From a virus: 61,031 bases of DNA. A program made the position numbers and the translations under genes. Positions 16,614 to 27,200 of this stretch are shown here, one piece after another. The notes under the pieces were generated by a model, which was not told the origin of the DNA, made no database searches, and was given only the letters and a program-made list of their open reading frames with translations. The DNA is taken from IMG/VR virus record IMGVR_UViG_3300027763_000003, positions 1 through 61,031 of that record; one strand, 5' to 3'. How positions within the stretch are numbered: the stretch's first letter is position 1; each line of letters starts with the position of its first letter.

Positions 16614-19001
16614 ATGCCACTAAAAAAGATTTCCCTTAAGCCTGGTGTTAACCGTGAGAACACGCGCTACACCAATGAGGGTGGCTACTATGAATCGAAC
16701 CTGGTTCGGTTTCGCCAAGGTACGCCTGAAAAAATCGGTGGCTGGTATCAAATTTCCGCCAATACATTCCTTGGAGTTTGCCGGTCCCTATGGAACTGGG
16801 TAACTCTTGGCGCACAAAATTTAATGGGCGTTGGCACAAATCTCAAATACTACATTGAGAATGGTGGTGCTTACTATGACATTACACCGATTCGTGCTGA
16901 GTCTACTCTTACCAACCCATTTACTACAATTAATTTATCAAAAACAATTACGGTAACAGATGCTTCTGGTGGATATAGCAACGGGGATTTTGTTACATTT
17001 TCTCCATCGGTTACAGTTGGTGGAATTTCAATTGGCGGTGAATATCAAATAACCGCATCAACCGGGGCTACCACCTACACTATTACTTCAACATCAGCAG
17101 CTACCTCCGGAGCAACTGGTGGCGGTACTGTATATGCCGTTTACCAGGTTTCGGTTGGCCCCGAGTATGCAGTCCCTCTATCTGGCTGGGGTGCTGGGCC
17201 CTGGGGTGGTGGAACCTGGGGCACTGGATCCACAACAGCAGATGCTATACGCATCTGGAATGCCAACAACTTTGGTCAAAACCTAGTGTATGGGCCACGG
17301 GGTGGGGCTTTATATCTTTGGAATGCAAACATAGGGTTTAGCTCTCCATCAATAACTATAACTATTGCAAGCCCAGCAGTAGTTACAGGTACATTTACCA
17401 TAGTAGATAATGCCGCTATTCAGCTACAAACTACTGGGGCATTACCTACTGGATTAATAGTTGGAACTACTTACTATATTAAGTATTTAACATCAACTAC
17501 ATTTAATCTGGCAACATCTACCACATCAAGTGCGGTATTGTCTGGTGTGGTAATTACTGGTACGGCCGGTCAATTTAGTTGCACCGCATCGAGTGTTGCT
17601 TTAGCTATTGGTCAATCATTAACGATTAGTGGAACCTATGGTGGTACAGGATCCATTACTGGATACACCAACCCAACGAAGTACTACATTATTGCTACCA
17701 ATGGATCAACTACGTTTACGCTATCCACTACAGCTGGAGGTTCTGGAGTTACGACTACGGCTGGAACTCCAACTGGACTTACCTACACGCTATCTACGAC
17801 AATTAATACATCAGGCACACAGTCTGGTGTGAATAGTGTATCGGTGCGTGGAATACCGCTATCCAGCCTTAACGGCGCAAGTTCTGTTCCGCTGTATCAA
17901 AACTACCTGCTCATCTCCGATGTGAGCCGTATCACCATTGTCTTTGGAACCAATGACTATGGCAGCACAACCCTGGATCCAATGTTGATCCGGTGGTCTG
18001 ACAAGGAGTCTTTGGTTGAGTGGCAACCATCCGCCACTACTGAGGCTGGATCAGTTCGTTTTTCTCATGGATCAAAAATTGTCACCGCGCTGCAAAGCCG
18101 ACAGGAGATTGTGGTTTGGACTGATTCCACAATTTACTCCATGCAGTATTCTGGTCCGCCCAATGTATTTAACACCCAGTTGCTTGCAGACAATGTATCT
18201 ATTGCAGGTCCAAATGCTATGGCAGTGGCTGCTAACGTGGTTTACTGGATGGGTGTGGATAAGTTCTACAAATATGATGGCCGGGTCCAGACATTGCGAT
18301 GTGACTTGCGCCAATTCATTTACAGCGACATTAACCCGCTTCAGTTTGACCAGGTGTATTCAAGCACCAACGAAGGCTTTAATGAAGTCTGGTGGTTTTA
18401 CTGCACTGAAAACTCAAACCAAATAGACCGGTACGTTGTCTACAACTACTTTGAAGATGTTTGGTATTACGGCTCTCTGGGTCGAACCGCATGGATTGAT
18501 ACTGGACTACGTAGCTACCCTGTTGCTGCTACTTACTCCAATAATCTTGTCAATCAAGAGTATGGTGTAGATGATGGAACCAGCGGAACTTTGGTTCCAA
18601 TGAATTCTTCCATCACAACATCAGAGTTTGATATTGATGACGGACACAACTTTGCTTTTGTATGGCGGATGTTGCCTGACTTGACATTCCGTGGATCTAC
18701 AGATGGGACGCAGCCAAGCCTGACAATACAGTTGCAGCCACTGCAGAATTCTGGATCTGGCTATAACAGCCCAATCTCCATAGGTGGAACAAGCTCCACT
18801 GGAACACAGACTGTTAACACGGCCAAGAATGGAATTGCACCGCTGTACACCTATCCGCAAGACCCAGACATCTTTACCGGCCAACTCAACATTCGTGTGC
18901 GTGGTCGACAGATGTCCATGAGAATTGCATGTAACACGCTTGGTACCCAATGGCAGCTTGGAGCACCACGTATTGATCTTAGACTTGATGGCAGGCGGTA
19001 A
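16614..19001 (+). CDS. Packaged-DNA stabilisation / tail protein (P22 gp10-like)
   Basis: 795 aa. The start (MPLKKISLKPGVNRENTRYTNEGGYY in outline) and VRFRQGTPEKIGGW are characteristic of the gp10-like stabilisation protein of P22-type podoviruses, which closes the tail hub. Residues about 98-183 and 245-400 hold inserted beta modules. The C-terminal half (WQPSATTEAGS...VVWTDSTIYSMQY) fits the beta-propeller-like core. Confidence 0.82.
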   Translation: MPLKKISLKPGVNRENTRYTNEGGYYESNLVRFRQGTPEKIGGWYQISANTFLGVCRSLWNWVTLGAQNLMGVGTNLKYYIENGGAYYDITPIRAESTLTNPFTTINLSKTITVTDASGGYSNGDFVTFSPSVTVGGISIGGEYQITASTGATTYTITSTSAATSGATGGGTVYAVYQVSVGPEYAVPLSGWGAGPWGGGTWGTGSTTADAIRIWNANNFGQNLVYGPRGGALYLWNANIGFSSPSITITIASPAVVTGTFTIVDNAAIQLQTTGALPTGLIVGTTYYIKYLTSTTFNLATSTTSSAVLSGVVITGTAGQFSCTASSVALAIGQSLTISGTYGGTGSITGYTNPTKYYIIATNGSTTFTLSTTAGGSGVTTTAGTPTGLTYTLSTTINTSGTQSGVNSVSVRGIPLSSLNGASSVPLYQNYLLISDVSRITIVFGTNDYGSTTLDPMLIRWSDKESLVEWQPSATTEAGSVRFSHGSKIVTALQSRQEIVVWTDSTIYSMQYSGPPNVFNTQLLADNVSIAGPNAMAVAANVVYWMGVDKFYKYDGRVQTLRCDLRQFIYSDINPLQFDQVYSSTNEGFNEVWWFYCTENSNQIDRYVVYNYFEDVWYYGSLGRTAWIDTGLRSYPVAATYSNNLVNQEYGVDDGTSGTLVPMNSSITTSEFDIDDGHNFAFVWRMLPDLTFRGSTDGTQPSLTIQLQPLQNSGSGYNSPISIGGTSSTGTQTVNTAKNGIAPLYTYPQDPDIFTGQLNIRVRGRQMSMRIACNTLGTQWQLGAPRIDLRLDGRR

Positions 19002-19003
19002 TC

Positions 19004-19303
19004 ATGGCTCAAAAAAATGTTGTAGCACCTCGACTACCCAATGCTACTGAAGAGTACGATAGCCAGATGATGAATCAGTTCATCAATATATTGCGGCTGT
19101 ATTTTAATCAGCTTGATAATGCAGGGCCTATTGCTGCATCTTCACAGTTTAGTGGTGCATCTGTTGTTTCTGGATTAAGTTTTTACCCCAATTCTGGGTC
19201 AACTGTACCAAGCTTGCCAACTCAAGCTAATCTTGCTAACTTGCGTATTGGTGATATTTACTATGACACTACTGCAAACAATGTACTGAAAGTGAAGGTT
19301 TAA
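19004..19303 (+). CDS. Small conserved tail-region protein
   Basis: 99 aa. ATEEYDSQMMNQFINILRLYFNQLDNAG and the end LRIGDIYYDTTANNVLKVKV are conserved in related phages. In P22 the needle gene follows gp10 at this place, but this short protein shows no long coiled coil, so that identity is not supported. Unknown function. Confidence 0.72.
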   Translation: MAQKNVVAPRLPNATEEYDSQMMNQFINILRLYFNQLDNAGPIAASSQFSGASVVSGLSFYPNSGSTVPSLPTQANLANLRIGDIYYDTTANNVLKVKV

Positions 19304-19304
19304 T

Positions 19305-21440
19305 ATGCCAGGACGTCCAGATAATGGTGGAGGTGGCGGTTCCGTTGGGCCAAACACGCCCGGCGCTATTGCTTACACTGAATATGGTGGTCGTAGTGGA
19401 ACTGTTCCATATACAGCCTATCGTATGCCAACTGAGGCAGAGCAAGCGGCCCGCGATCTACGCTCTCAAATGCAAACACTTTCTCCAGAAATTCAAGCCA
19501 AGTTGGCTTCTGGAGAGTTGACCTCGCAATACACAACTGTAGCCAATGGTCTGGGTAGAAACGGTGATCACACTTCAAATAATGGGATTAGCGAGTTTAC
19601 ATCTCAAGGCCCAAATGACACCACTATTCATTATGACTTGAATGGAAAACAAACAGCTATAACGCAAAATGAACATGGTGGCGGCTGGTTAGATCATGCA
19701 ATGGGCGCTCTTGGTGGCGGCGTTCAGCATATTAGCGATGTAGTTTCCAGTGATCCTATTGCTCAGGCGGCAGTACTTGCAGTTTTGGCTGTTGCTACTG
19801 GCGGTGCTAGTGCATTGGTTGATATGGTTTCTGCCGTTCCTGAGTTAGCATCTGCTTTGCCCGAGATTGCAGCTACAGCTCCTGAAGTAGCAGCGGTAAT
19901 TCCAGAGGTGGCTTCAGCTGTTCCTGAAGTTGCATCTGCATTGGCATCTGCAGCCCCTGAAGTAACTGCCGCTATTACTGCTACGGCCCCAGAAATAGCA
20001 GCAGAGGCTGGTCTAGGTTCTCTTGGTGCTGCTGGGTCTAGTCTCAGTGGTGAAGCTTTACTTGGCTCAGAGTTGGCGGCATATCCAACGGCAGGGATAG
20101 TTGGCACAATCCCTGAAGCTGCTGGGTTGGGTTCTCTTGGAGTTACCGGTTTAGAATCTGCTATTGATTCTCTTCCAGCCTACGATCAATATATTCCAAC
20201 TGATGCTCCAGGTCTTCCATCTCTTCCAGCCTATGACCAATATATACCACCAAACACTCCAGGTCTTCCAGATATCCCCGCCTACGATCAATACATTCCG
20301 CCAGAGACGGTAAGTACTCCTCCGTCTATTCCTAATACGCAAGGTCTTCCATCTCTTTCCGATGTACCTACCTATGATCAGTACGTACCACCTGATGCTC
20401 CGGGTCTTCCGTCTCTTCCAGCTTATGACCAATATATACCACCTGATGCCCCGGGTCTTCCCGATGTACCTGCCTATGATCAGTACGTACCACCCGAAAC
20501 GGTAAAAACTCCTCCATCTATTAATGAAATGGTGGCTTCAGGTACGGGTCCAGGTTCTGCAGGAGCTCAAGGAGCAGCTAATGGAACATTGACTGGAGAT
20601 GCATTGAATGCTGCTTCTGGCGTGGGCACAGCCGCATCCACACTTACTGCCGCACAGGTTATCCAAGGTATTAAAGATGCTAAAGCTGCTGCAGATGCAT
20701 TGAAATTGCTAGGCATTGGAGCGGGTGGCGCAGCAGTGGTGAAGTCTTTGACTAGTGGCGGCGGAAACTCTGGTTACCAAGGAACTGTACCGAAGTACAC
20801 GGCCTCCAGGACACAAAAGTCTGCAAGTGAAACAAGGGCCGGGGTTGATGGTAAGCCTTACCGTCCTGGCCAAGGTGGGGTTACTTATTTCAGCCCTATG
20901 GTTTATACCCCAGCCGCAGCTAAAGGTGGATTGATGGGTCTTGCTGGTGGTGGCGAGATTGGAAATGAAGCGCCGCAATTTAATATTTCACTGAACACGG
21001 ATCAAGGTAGCAATTACCCTGTTCAAGGATATCCATCTCGTGAGGATGGGGTAGAGCAAAACGGTATCACTCAAAGCTCTTTACCTCAAACATCAGGGCT
21101 TCAAAGTTTGTATGGTCCATCCATGCAGAACTTTAACAATGGTGGAGCTGTCCCAGGTCAATATGGCCTTGGCTCCTACTCAGATGGTGGGCGCTTGTTG
21201 AAGGGGCCAGGTGATGGTGTCTCCGATTCCATTCCTGCCATAATTGGGGAAAAACAACCAGCCCGTCTTGCCACGGGTGAGTTTGTTATACCGGCTCGGA
21301 TTGTGTCTGAACTTGGAAATGGCTCTACAGAAGCTGGCGCTCAACGTCTGTATGAAATGATGGACCGCATCCAGAAGACGCGCCGCAAAACCAAAAATGT
21401 TGCTGCCAATACAAACGCAGCTAAGTACTTACCTGCTTAA
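19305..21440 (+). CDS. Internal virion protein with Pro repeats
   Basis: 711 aa. After an ordinary N-terminal domain, residues 146-250 are Ala/Val rich and hydrophobic with repeated PEVA units, followed by Pro repeats (PAYDQYIPP) at about 289-402. The C-terminus (GPGDGVSDSIPAIIGEKQPARLATGEFVIPARIV) is a recurrent ending of phage internal or injected virion proteins. It is the first of four such large genes in a row. Confidence 0.75.
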   Translation: MPGRPDNGGGGGSVGPNTPGAIAYTEYGGRSGTVPYTAYRMPTEAEQAARDLRSQMQTLSPEIQAKLASGELTSQYTTVANGLGRNGDHTSNNGISEFTSQGPNDTTIHYDLNGKQTAITQNEHGGGWLDHAMGALGGGVQHISDVVSSDPIAQAAVLAVLAVATGGASALVDMVSAVPELASALPEIAATAPEVAAVIPEVASAVPEVASALASAAPEVTAAITATAPEIAAEAGLGSLGAAGSSLSGEALLGSELAAYPTAGIVGTIPEAAGLGSLGVTGLESAIDSLPAYDQYIPTDAPGLPSLPAYDQYIPPNTPGLPDIPAYDQYIPPETVSTPPSIPNTQGLPSLSDVPTYDQYVPPDAPGLPSLPAYDQYIPPDAPGLPDVPAYDQYVPPETVKTPPSINEMVASGTGPGSAGAQGAANGTLTGDALNAASGVGTAASTLTAAQVIQGIKDAKAAADALKLLGIGAGGAAVVKSLTSGGGNSGYQGTVPKYTASRTQKSASETRAGVDGKPYRPGQGGVTYFSPMVYTPAAAKGGLMGLAGGGEIGNEAPQFNISLNTDQGSNYPVQGYPSREDGVEQNGITQSSLPQTSGLQSLYGPSMQNFNNGGAVPGQYGLGSYSDGGRLLKGPGDGVSDSIPAIIGEKQPARLATGEFVIPARIVSELGNGSTEAGAQRLYEMMDRIQKTRRKTKNVAANTNAAKYLPA
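20168..20510 (+). repeat. Pro-rich repeats (AYDQYIPP)
   Basis: Six in-frame units of 13-27 residues carry L-P-x-x-P-A/T-Y-D-Q-Y-I/V-P, in an order that looks like a larger duplicated block (two A-B-C sets). The units resemble surface-display or flexible spacers. Confidence 0.85.
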
Positions 21441-21449
21441 GGAATCATC

Positions 21450-22574
21450 ATGGCTACTTCAGCGTCTACACTAGACAACAACCTTTCCACCGGTGGTACA
21501 AACTCCCAGGGTCTTGCTAACTGGGCTGGAGACTACACTACTGATATGCTTGGTAAAGCCAGGGCGTTGTCCGAAGAGGATTACAAGACGTATCATGGTC
21601 CATTGACCGCTGGTGCATCCGATTTACAAACCCAAGCTCTTACAGGATTGGCTGGGCTTACAGTCCCAACTGGAGCTGCAGATGCAGCCAAAACTGCTGG
21701 TAATGTTGCAACAAGTTTGCAGGGCATGAAGTATGACCCAACTACATTTACCAGCCAATATGCTGCTCCTGTAAGTTCCGCGTTTGATGCAACTCAAGCC
21801 CAGGCTTACATGAATCCATATCTGCAGGTGTCACTTGACGCTCAATTGAAAGAGCTTCAAAGACAGGCGCAGATCAACAACATGATGGCCGGGTCAAAGA
21901 TGGCGCAGGCCGGTGCTTATGGCGGTGGACGTCAAGCTATTTTGCAGGGAGAAGAAAACCGGAACCTGCTTGACAAATCTCAAAGCTTAATTAACACCGG
22001 ATATAACACCGCTTACGATAAAGCTATGGCCCAGTTTAATGCTGAGCAAAACCGCAAAGTGCAAGAAGCACAGAACCAAGCTCAATATGGATTGAGCGCA
22101 CAGCAAGAAACCGAGAGGTCAAAGCAGTATGGATCTAAATATGATATTGACGCTCAAAATGCAGCCCTTGCCGCCGCTCAAGCGCAAGGTAATTTATCAA
22201 GTACGCAAAATCAACTTACATTAAATAATCTTAATGCACAGCTTGCTGGTGGTGCAATAGATCGCGGTATTACTGCAGAAGGTATTGCTGCAGATAAGGC
22301 TGAATTTGAAAAGCAGCGCGAATATCCAAAAGAACAGTTGAGATTTGAAAAAGAAATGTTGAATGGATTACCAATTTCTGCTGTTACAAATACTCCTGGC
22401 TCAATGACAGATCTAGGGAACTTGTTATCCGGCGTTGGTGGTCTTGGGCAAATCGCAACTGCTGCAGGATACAAAAACACGGATGAGCTCTTGACTGATC
22501 TGTACGGTGGAGTTGGAAAAGCCAAGGATGCAGTGGTCAATTCTGATTGGTACAAGTCCATTTTTGGACCCTAA
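21450..22574 (+). CDS. Internal virion / DNA-injection protein
   Basis: 374 aa, mostly helical and rich in Ala, Gln and Asn. Motifs such as YMNPYLQVSLDAQLKELQRQA and AGAYGGGRQAILQGEENRN are conserved in a protein found just before polyvalent genes in many marine and freshwater podoviruses. It is likely ejected with DNA. The role is inferred from that context. Confidence 0.75.
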   Translation: MATSASTLDNNLSTGGTNSQGLANWAGDYTTDMLGKARALSEEDYKTYHGPLTAGASDLQTQALTGLAGLTVPTGAADAAKTAGNVATSLQGMKYDPTTFTSQYAAPVSSAFDATQAQAYMNPYLQVSLDAQLKELQRQAQINNMMAGSKMAQAGAYGGGRQAILQGEENRNLLDKSQSLINTGYNTAYDKAMAQFNAEQNRKVQEAQNQAQYGLSAQQETERSKQYGSKYDIDAQNAALAAAQAQGNLSSTQNQLTLNNLNAQLAGGAIDRGITAEGIAADKAEFEKQREYPKEQLRFEKEMLNGLPISAVTNTPGSMTDLGNLLSGVGGLGQIATAAGYKNTDELLTDLYGGVGKAKDAVVNSDWYKSIFGP

Positions 22575-22599
22575 TAACTTACTGAATTAAGAGAACAAA

Positions 22600-24207
22600 A
22601 TGAATCTTATTCAAATTCAAGAGAACCTGAAGGATCTTCCTACTCAGGCAATCATGTCTTACGCTAATGGGCAGAACCCACAAGTTCCACCGTACATGGC
22701 GCTGAGCGAGTTGAACCGTCGTAAGTCTATGGAGCAGCGGGCAGCTCAACAGCCGACGGCATCTGTCAAAGATCAGCTCGAGGCTGCAGTCACGCATCAG
22801 CCACCTCCTGGGCAACCTATGCCTCCAGGGCAACCCATGCCTCAAGGCCCACAAGGCATTGCACAACTGCCATCACAAGCTCCACAAGAGCAACCTCAAG
22901 GGCAACCACAAGGCGCTCCACAAGGGCAACCCCCTGGTCCTCCTCAAGGTATGGCTCATGGCGGCTTGGCTGGTTTACATGTTAATGATGAGATGTTTCA
23001 TTACGCACCTGGCGGCATTGTTGCTTTTGCTGAAGGTGATCTTGTTGAAGGAAGTGATACTGGGCAGGTGATAACAGACGCATCCAGAGATTCCGCCCCG
23101 GATGAAACTTTGCGTGACTCTGGTCCACACCGCATCACAAAACCACAAGTAGTCCCAACAGGACTTGGATCTCTTGAGCCACAGATTGCAGCGATTTTGG
23201 CAAAAGGGATGAGCGGTGAATTAGCTAGTGCAGAGCCCCGTAATCCAGAGGTTATCAGGCAGGAGATCATGGACAAGTATCCGGAGCTTGCTGCGCTTGT
23301 CAACAAACTTCCCGGCTCTGAATTAAAAGATCTGTCCAAGCAATTGAAAGATCAAAACCAAGCCAACAAGGATAAGTTCCAAGAGAGCCAAGGCCGCATG
23401 GGTCTGGCTGGACTATCCCAGGCTTTGATTGCTGCCGGTGAAGCTACTCGAGGCCATAAGGGTATGGCTATGGGTGAAGCTCTTGGTGGCTTTGGTAAGT
23501 CTTACGCCAACTTTACAGCTGAAGATGTCAAGCGCCAGCAGGCCCAACAAGCAATGGAGCGCCAACAACTCATTGAAGTTGCCAAGCTTGACTCTGAAAT
23601 TGGAACCCTGCAGCAGGCATATGCCAAAGCCATGATTGATGGCCGGACTGCAGATGCGGCTAACTTTGAAAAGCAATTGGCTGATCGTCAAGATAAGAAG
23701 CAAGCGTTGCAGATTGGCACCGCTGAAAAATCAGGCACACTCGGCATCCAGCGGGGAACTTTGGATGCAACCATTGCTCACAATAAGGCTATTGAGGCTC
23801 AGCAGGCGGCTCAGCTTGCGGCTCAAAAGATTAACTGGCAGGCTCAGAATGATTGGCATCAAGAGCAGATCAAGGCGCTCAAAGAGTCCAAGCCACCTGC
23901 CGAACAAAAACTCATTGGTATGGCCGAAAGAGAGTTGGAGCGGGATCCGCAATACAAGGATATTGTTAAAAAGATGGAGCAGTTCACTTCCCCCGCGCAA
24001 CTGCAGTCACCTGATTTCTTGTATCTGCAGAAATCGGCAAATGCCATGCGCGAATCTGCCTATGCCCGCCACAATCTACCGGCTCCTCCAGAGTTTACAA
24101 TGCCTTCCACTGAGGGCTTTGTGAAGCCAAAAGAGCAGGGGTTTATTTCTAAATTTTGGAATGGTGACCAGTCTACTGCAACGCCAAAGGTAATTAAACT
24201 TGATTAA
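22600..24207 (+). CDS. Internal virion protein, Pro/Gln-rich and coiled coil
   Basis: 535 aa. Residues 65-120 are PxGQPxPQGQP-type low complexity, a GGLAGLHVNDEMFHYAPGGIV patch follows, and residues 240-440 are long charged helices. This layout is common for proteins packed inside podovirus capsids and ejected into the host. No catalytic motif was seen. Confidence 0.72.
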   Translation: MNLIQIQENLKDLPTQAIMSYANGQNPQVPPYMALSELNRRKSMEQRAAQQPTASVKDQLEAAVTHQPPPGQPMPPGQPMPQGPQGIAQLPSQAPQEQPQGQPQGAPQGQPPGPPQGMAHGGLAGLHVNDEMFHYAPGGIVAFAEGDLVEGSDTGQVITDASRDSAPDETLRDSGPHRITKPQVVPTGLGSLEPQIAAILAKGMSGELASAEPRNPEVIRQEIMDKYPELAALVNKLPGSELKDLSKQLKDQNQANKDKFQESQGRMGLAGLSQALIAAGEATRGHKGMAMGEALGGFGKSYANFTAEDVKRQQAQQAMERQQLIEVAKLDSEIGTLQQAYAKAMIDGRTADAANFEKQLADRQDKKQALQIGTAEKSGTLGIQRGTLDATIAHNKAIEAQQAAQLAAQKINWQAQNDWHQEQIKALKESKPPAEQKLIGMAERELERDPQYKDIVKKMEQFTSPAQLQSPDFLYLQKSANAMRESAYARHNLPAPPEFTMPSTEGFVKPKEQGFISKFWNGDQSTATPKVIKLD

Positions 24208-24215
24208 GGCTTCTT

Positions 24216-27200
24216 ATGCCCATTTATGAGTACAAAGGTCAGCAATACGATATTTCTACCGATGACCAGGCAGAGGCAAAAGCTAAGATCCTGAACTACT
24301 TGGGCACACAGGCAGCACCGGCAGCTCCGGAGGCGGGGCTTGCCAGCATTGCTCCACCCAAGATTCAAACAAATGCCGAGGGGCAGATCACCGGGATGAC
24401 TCGTGATCAATATCTGGCTTCCTTGCAAAAGCGTAACGAAGAAACCCCCAGTCGCTCAGCTGGAGAAGCGGCACTGGATGCTGGTATTACTTTACTTAAG
24501 GGTGCGATTGGTTTGCCGGAGGCATATGTCGGCTTGGTCGATATCCCTACGATGGGTTATGCTGGAAAACTTTTGAAGCAGGCTGGCTACAACCCGAAAG
24601 AAGCCAAAGAAATTTTAAATTCCTATCTGTCAGAAGCGCAGCAAAGTGCCGCTCGCAAGGTGGGTGAGGCTGAAGGATTCTTACCAACCCTGAAAGCTGC
24701 AGTTCAAAACCCAAGCGTCATTGCCTCGTCAATTGGAGAGTCACTCCCTCAAATGCTTGGTGGCGCAGCGGTAGGCAAAGGTTTACTGCAAGCTGCTCCC
24801 AAAGTAGCTCCGTGGTTAGCTGGCGCTGCTGGTGAAGGCATCATGGGCGCTGGTAGTGCTGCAGAGCAACTGCGTCAAGAATCCAAAGATGAACTGCTTA
24901 CCGGCAAGCAGGCGGCATCCGCAATTGGTTCTGGCGTATTCACTGCTGGCTTTGGCGCTGCCGCCGGACGGCTGGCGCATAGCCTGGGGTTGGAAGATAT
25001 CAATACCCTGCTGGTTAACGGACCACAAAAATCTGGCTTCAAGTCTGTCCAGGATTTTGCTAAGCGGGCAATTGGTGCTGGAATTTCAGAGGGCTTGTTT
25101 GAAGAATTGCCGCAATCTGCACAAGAGCAGATGTGGATGAACTACGCGCAAGATAAGCCATTGATGCAGGGAGTCGCCAATCAAGCGGCAATGGGCGCAT
25201 TGGCTGGGGCTGCAATGGGTGTTGGTGCAACCGCCCTGGCTGGACGCCAAAAAACCCCGCAGCAAGAACGAGCACAAGTTTTCTCCGATATGCTCAATGC
25301 AGCAGTCCAGGGAAAAGAATTTGATCCTGATGCTATTCCTGCCATTGTTGCAAACCGGATGAGCGCAGACAAAGGTTTTGAGGCTGGGACCAACATTCGC
25401 GTTAATCCCGCTACTGGACGGGCTGAGTCCAAAGTTGAGCCAGCCGCCCCACCGGAAGCTCCGGCAGGCATTGCCACCCCGGCCCCTCAAGCTGCCCAGC
25501 CATCCACCCCAGTTGCAGCGCCATCTGAGTCTCAAGACTCTGCGGCCATGATGCGCGAGCTGTTTGAGGAGCAACCAACTATAACAAATGTTACAGTTGA
25601 TCAGCCACCAACCAAGGTGGAGGAGCCTAAAATTGTTAACTCCTACGATATGGGGGAAGGCACCGAGCTGCGTGTTATTCAATCGCCAACGGGGTATGCG
25701 GTCAATCTATTTGATGCCGATGCCGGCCAATATGTACCCGGTGCCAACCGCATATTTCCAACTGAAAAATTTGGGGATCAGGCATTAAACAAAGCTATTG
25801 ATTTTGCAAAATCCGAACAGGAAAAAATTACTCCACAACAAGGAAAACCAAGTGTCCCTGAAGCCACTCAAACCCAGCAAGCAAAACCGCAAGAACAACA
25901 AGCGCCCAGTGCCGTCGACCTAATAGAGGGTAATGATAAATACGATACACCAGAGTTGCGCCTGCAGCAGAGTGCTGCCCTTGGTGATAATCTGACCAGC
26001 CTGATCCATGATGAAATGGAGTCTTATGGTCGCGCGGCCATTAAGAAGAAATCGCTAACAGACAACTACGGCAAGAAAAAAGATGCATGGGTTGATGCAT
26101 CTGATGCGGCCACCATTGCATTTGGTGCCAATGACTTTAGCGTCTTCCAGCCATACGCAACCCTCTTCCCCAAGACTGCAGCCAAGTTGCAGGCTCATTT
26201 AAAAACTACTTCGGCGCAAGAACAACAAGCTGTTCCGGCAACCCCGGCCAATCAAGAAACAACCCCGGCCAAAGCAGCGCCCAAGGGCTCTGCGTTTCGT
26301 CGTGCTTCTTATGACAAAAACCCATTCCTGACATTCCTGGCAACTCACGGCCTGTACCATGTGAAGGATAAACCTGGAAGCCTGAAGAGGGAGTTTTCCC
26401 CTGACAAGCAAATCATGGTCAGCGGCTACGGTCCAGTGTTTAAAACCTCCGGACGGCAGATGGATGAGCTGCTGCCTTTGGCTATACAAGATGGCTACTT
26501 GCCGCAAGATGCCACTGAGTCGGACCTGGAGCGTTTAATTCAAACAGCAGTTTCCGGCAAAAAAGTGGAGCCTCAATATTCGGAGCAGGGCGCACTCAAT
26601 GTTGCAGCGCAATATGAGGAGCGCATGAATCAAGAGCGCGACGCTTACGAAGAGCGCACCAACCAAACCGATGAAGAATGGTTTGGCACGAGTGAGGCTG
26701 AGTACATGGACCAAACGGCGCGTGAACTCGCTGCCGCTCCAGACGCAGACTTTAAAGCCGTCACCGATGAAGACATTGACTTCATGGATACACCCGCCAG
26801 CAATATATCCATGCGAGCCGCAATGGAAATGCTTGGCTTTACAGAAGAGGAGATTCAAGATGAAGAGCGCAAAGCTGCTGCAAAAACTGGCAAAACTGTC
26901 GCCGGACAAGCGGGTGAAGGTAATCAATCAGGCCAAGCAACTGAAGCTGCTGGCTCAAAAGCGGCAACAAGCGAAGAGCTAGAGCTTGCCACTCAAACCT
27001 CAGAAGAACTCAAAGCAAAACAGGCGGAAATCGAGCGTCTTACAAAAGAGAATGAGCGCCTGTCCAGGCAGGCTGAGGCCAAGGCTAAGGCCGACGAAGA
27101 GGTTGGTGAATTCACGCTAACCGGCAGTAATCGTCCGGCAGATGTGGCGGCAGCTCGCGGACAGAAGGATATCTTTGACCAGGCGGAAGAGACCGCTCCT

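Noticed and set aside
19004-19303. P22 needle (gp26) homologue
   Set aside because: The position fits, but at 99 aa with no long coiled coil the identity cannot be supported.
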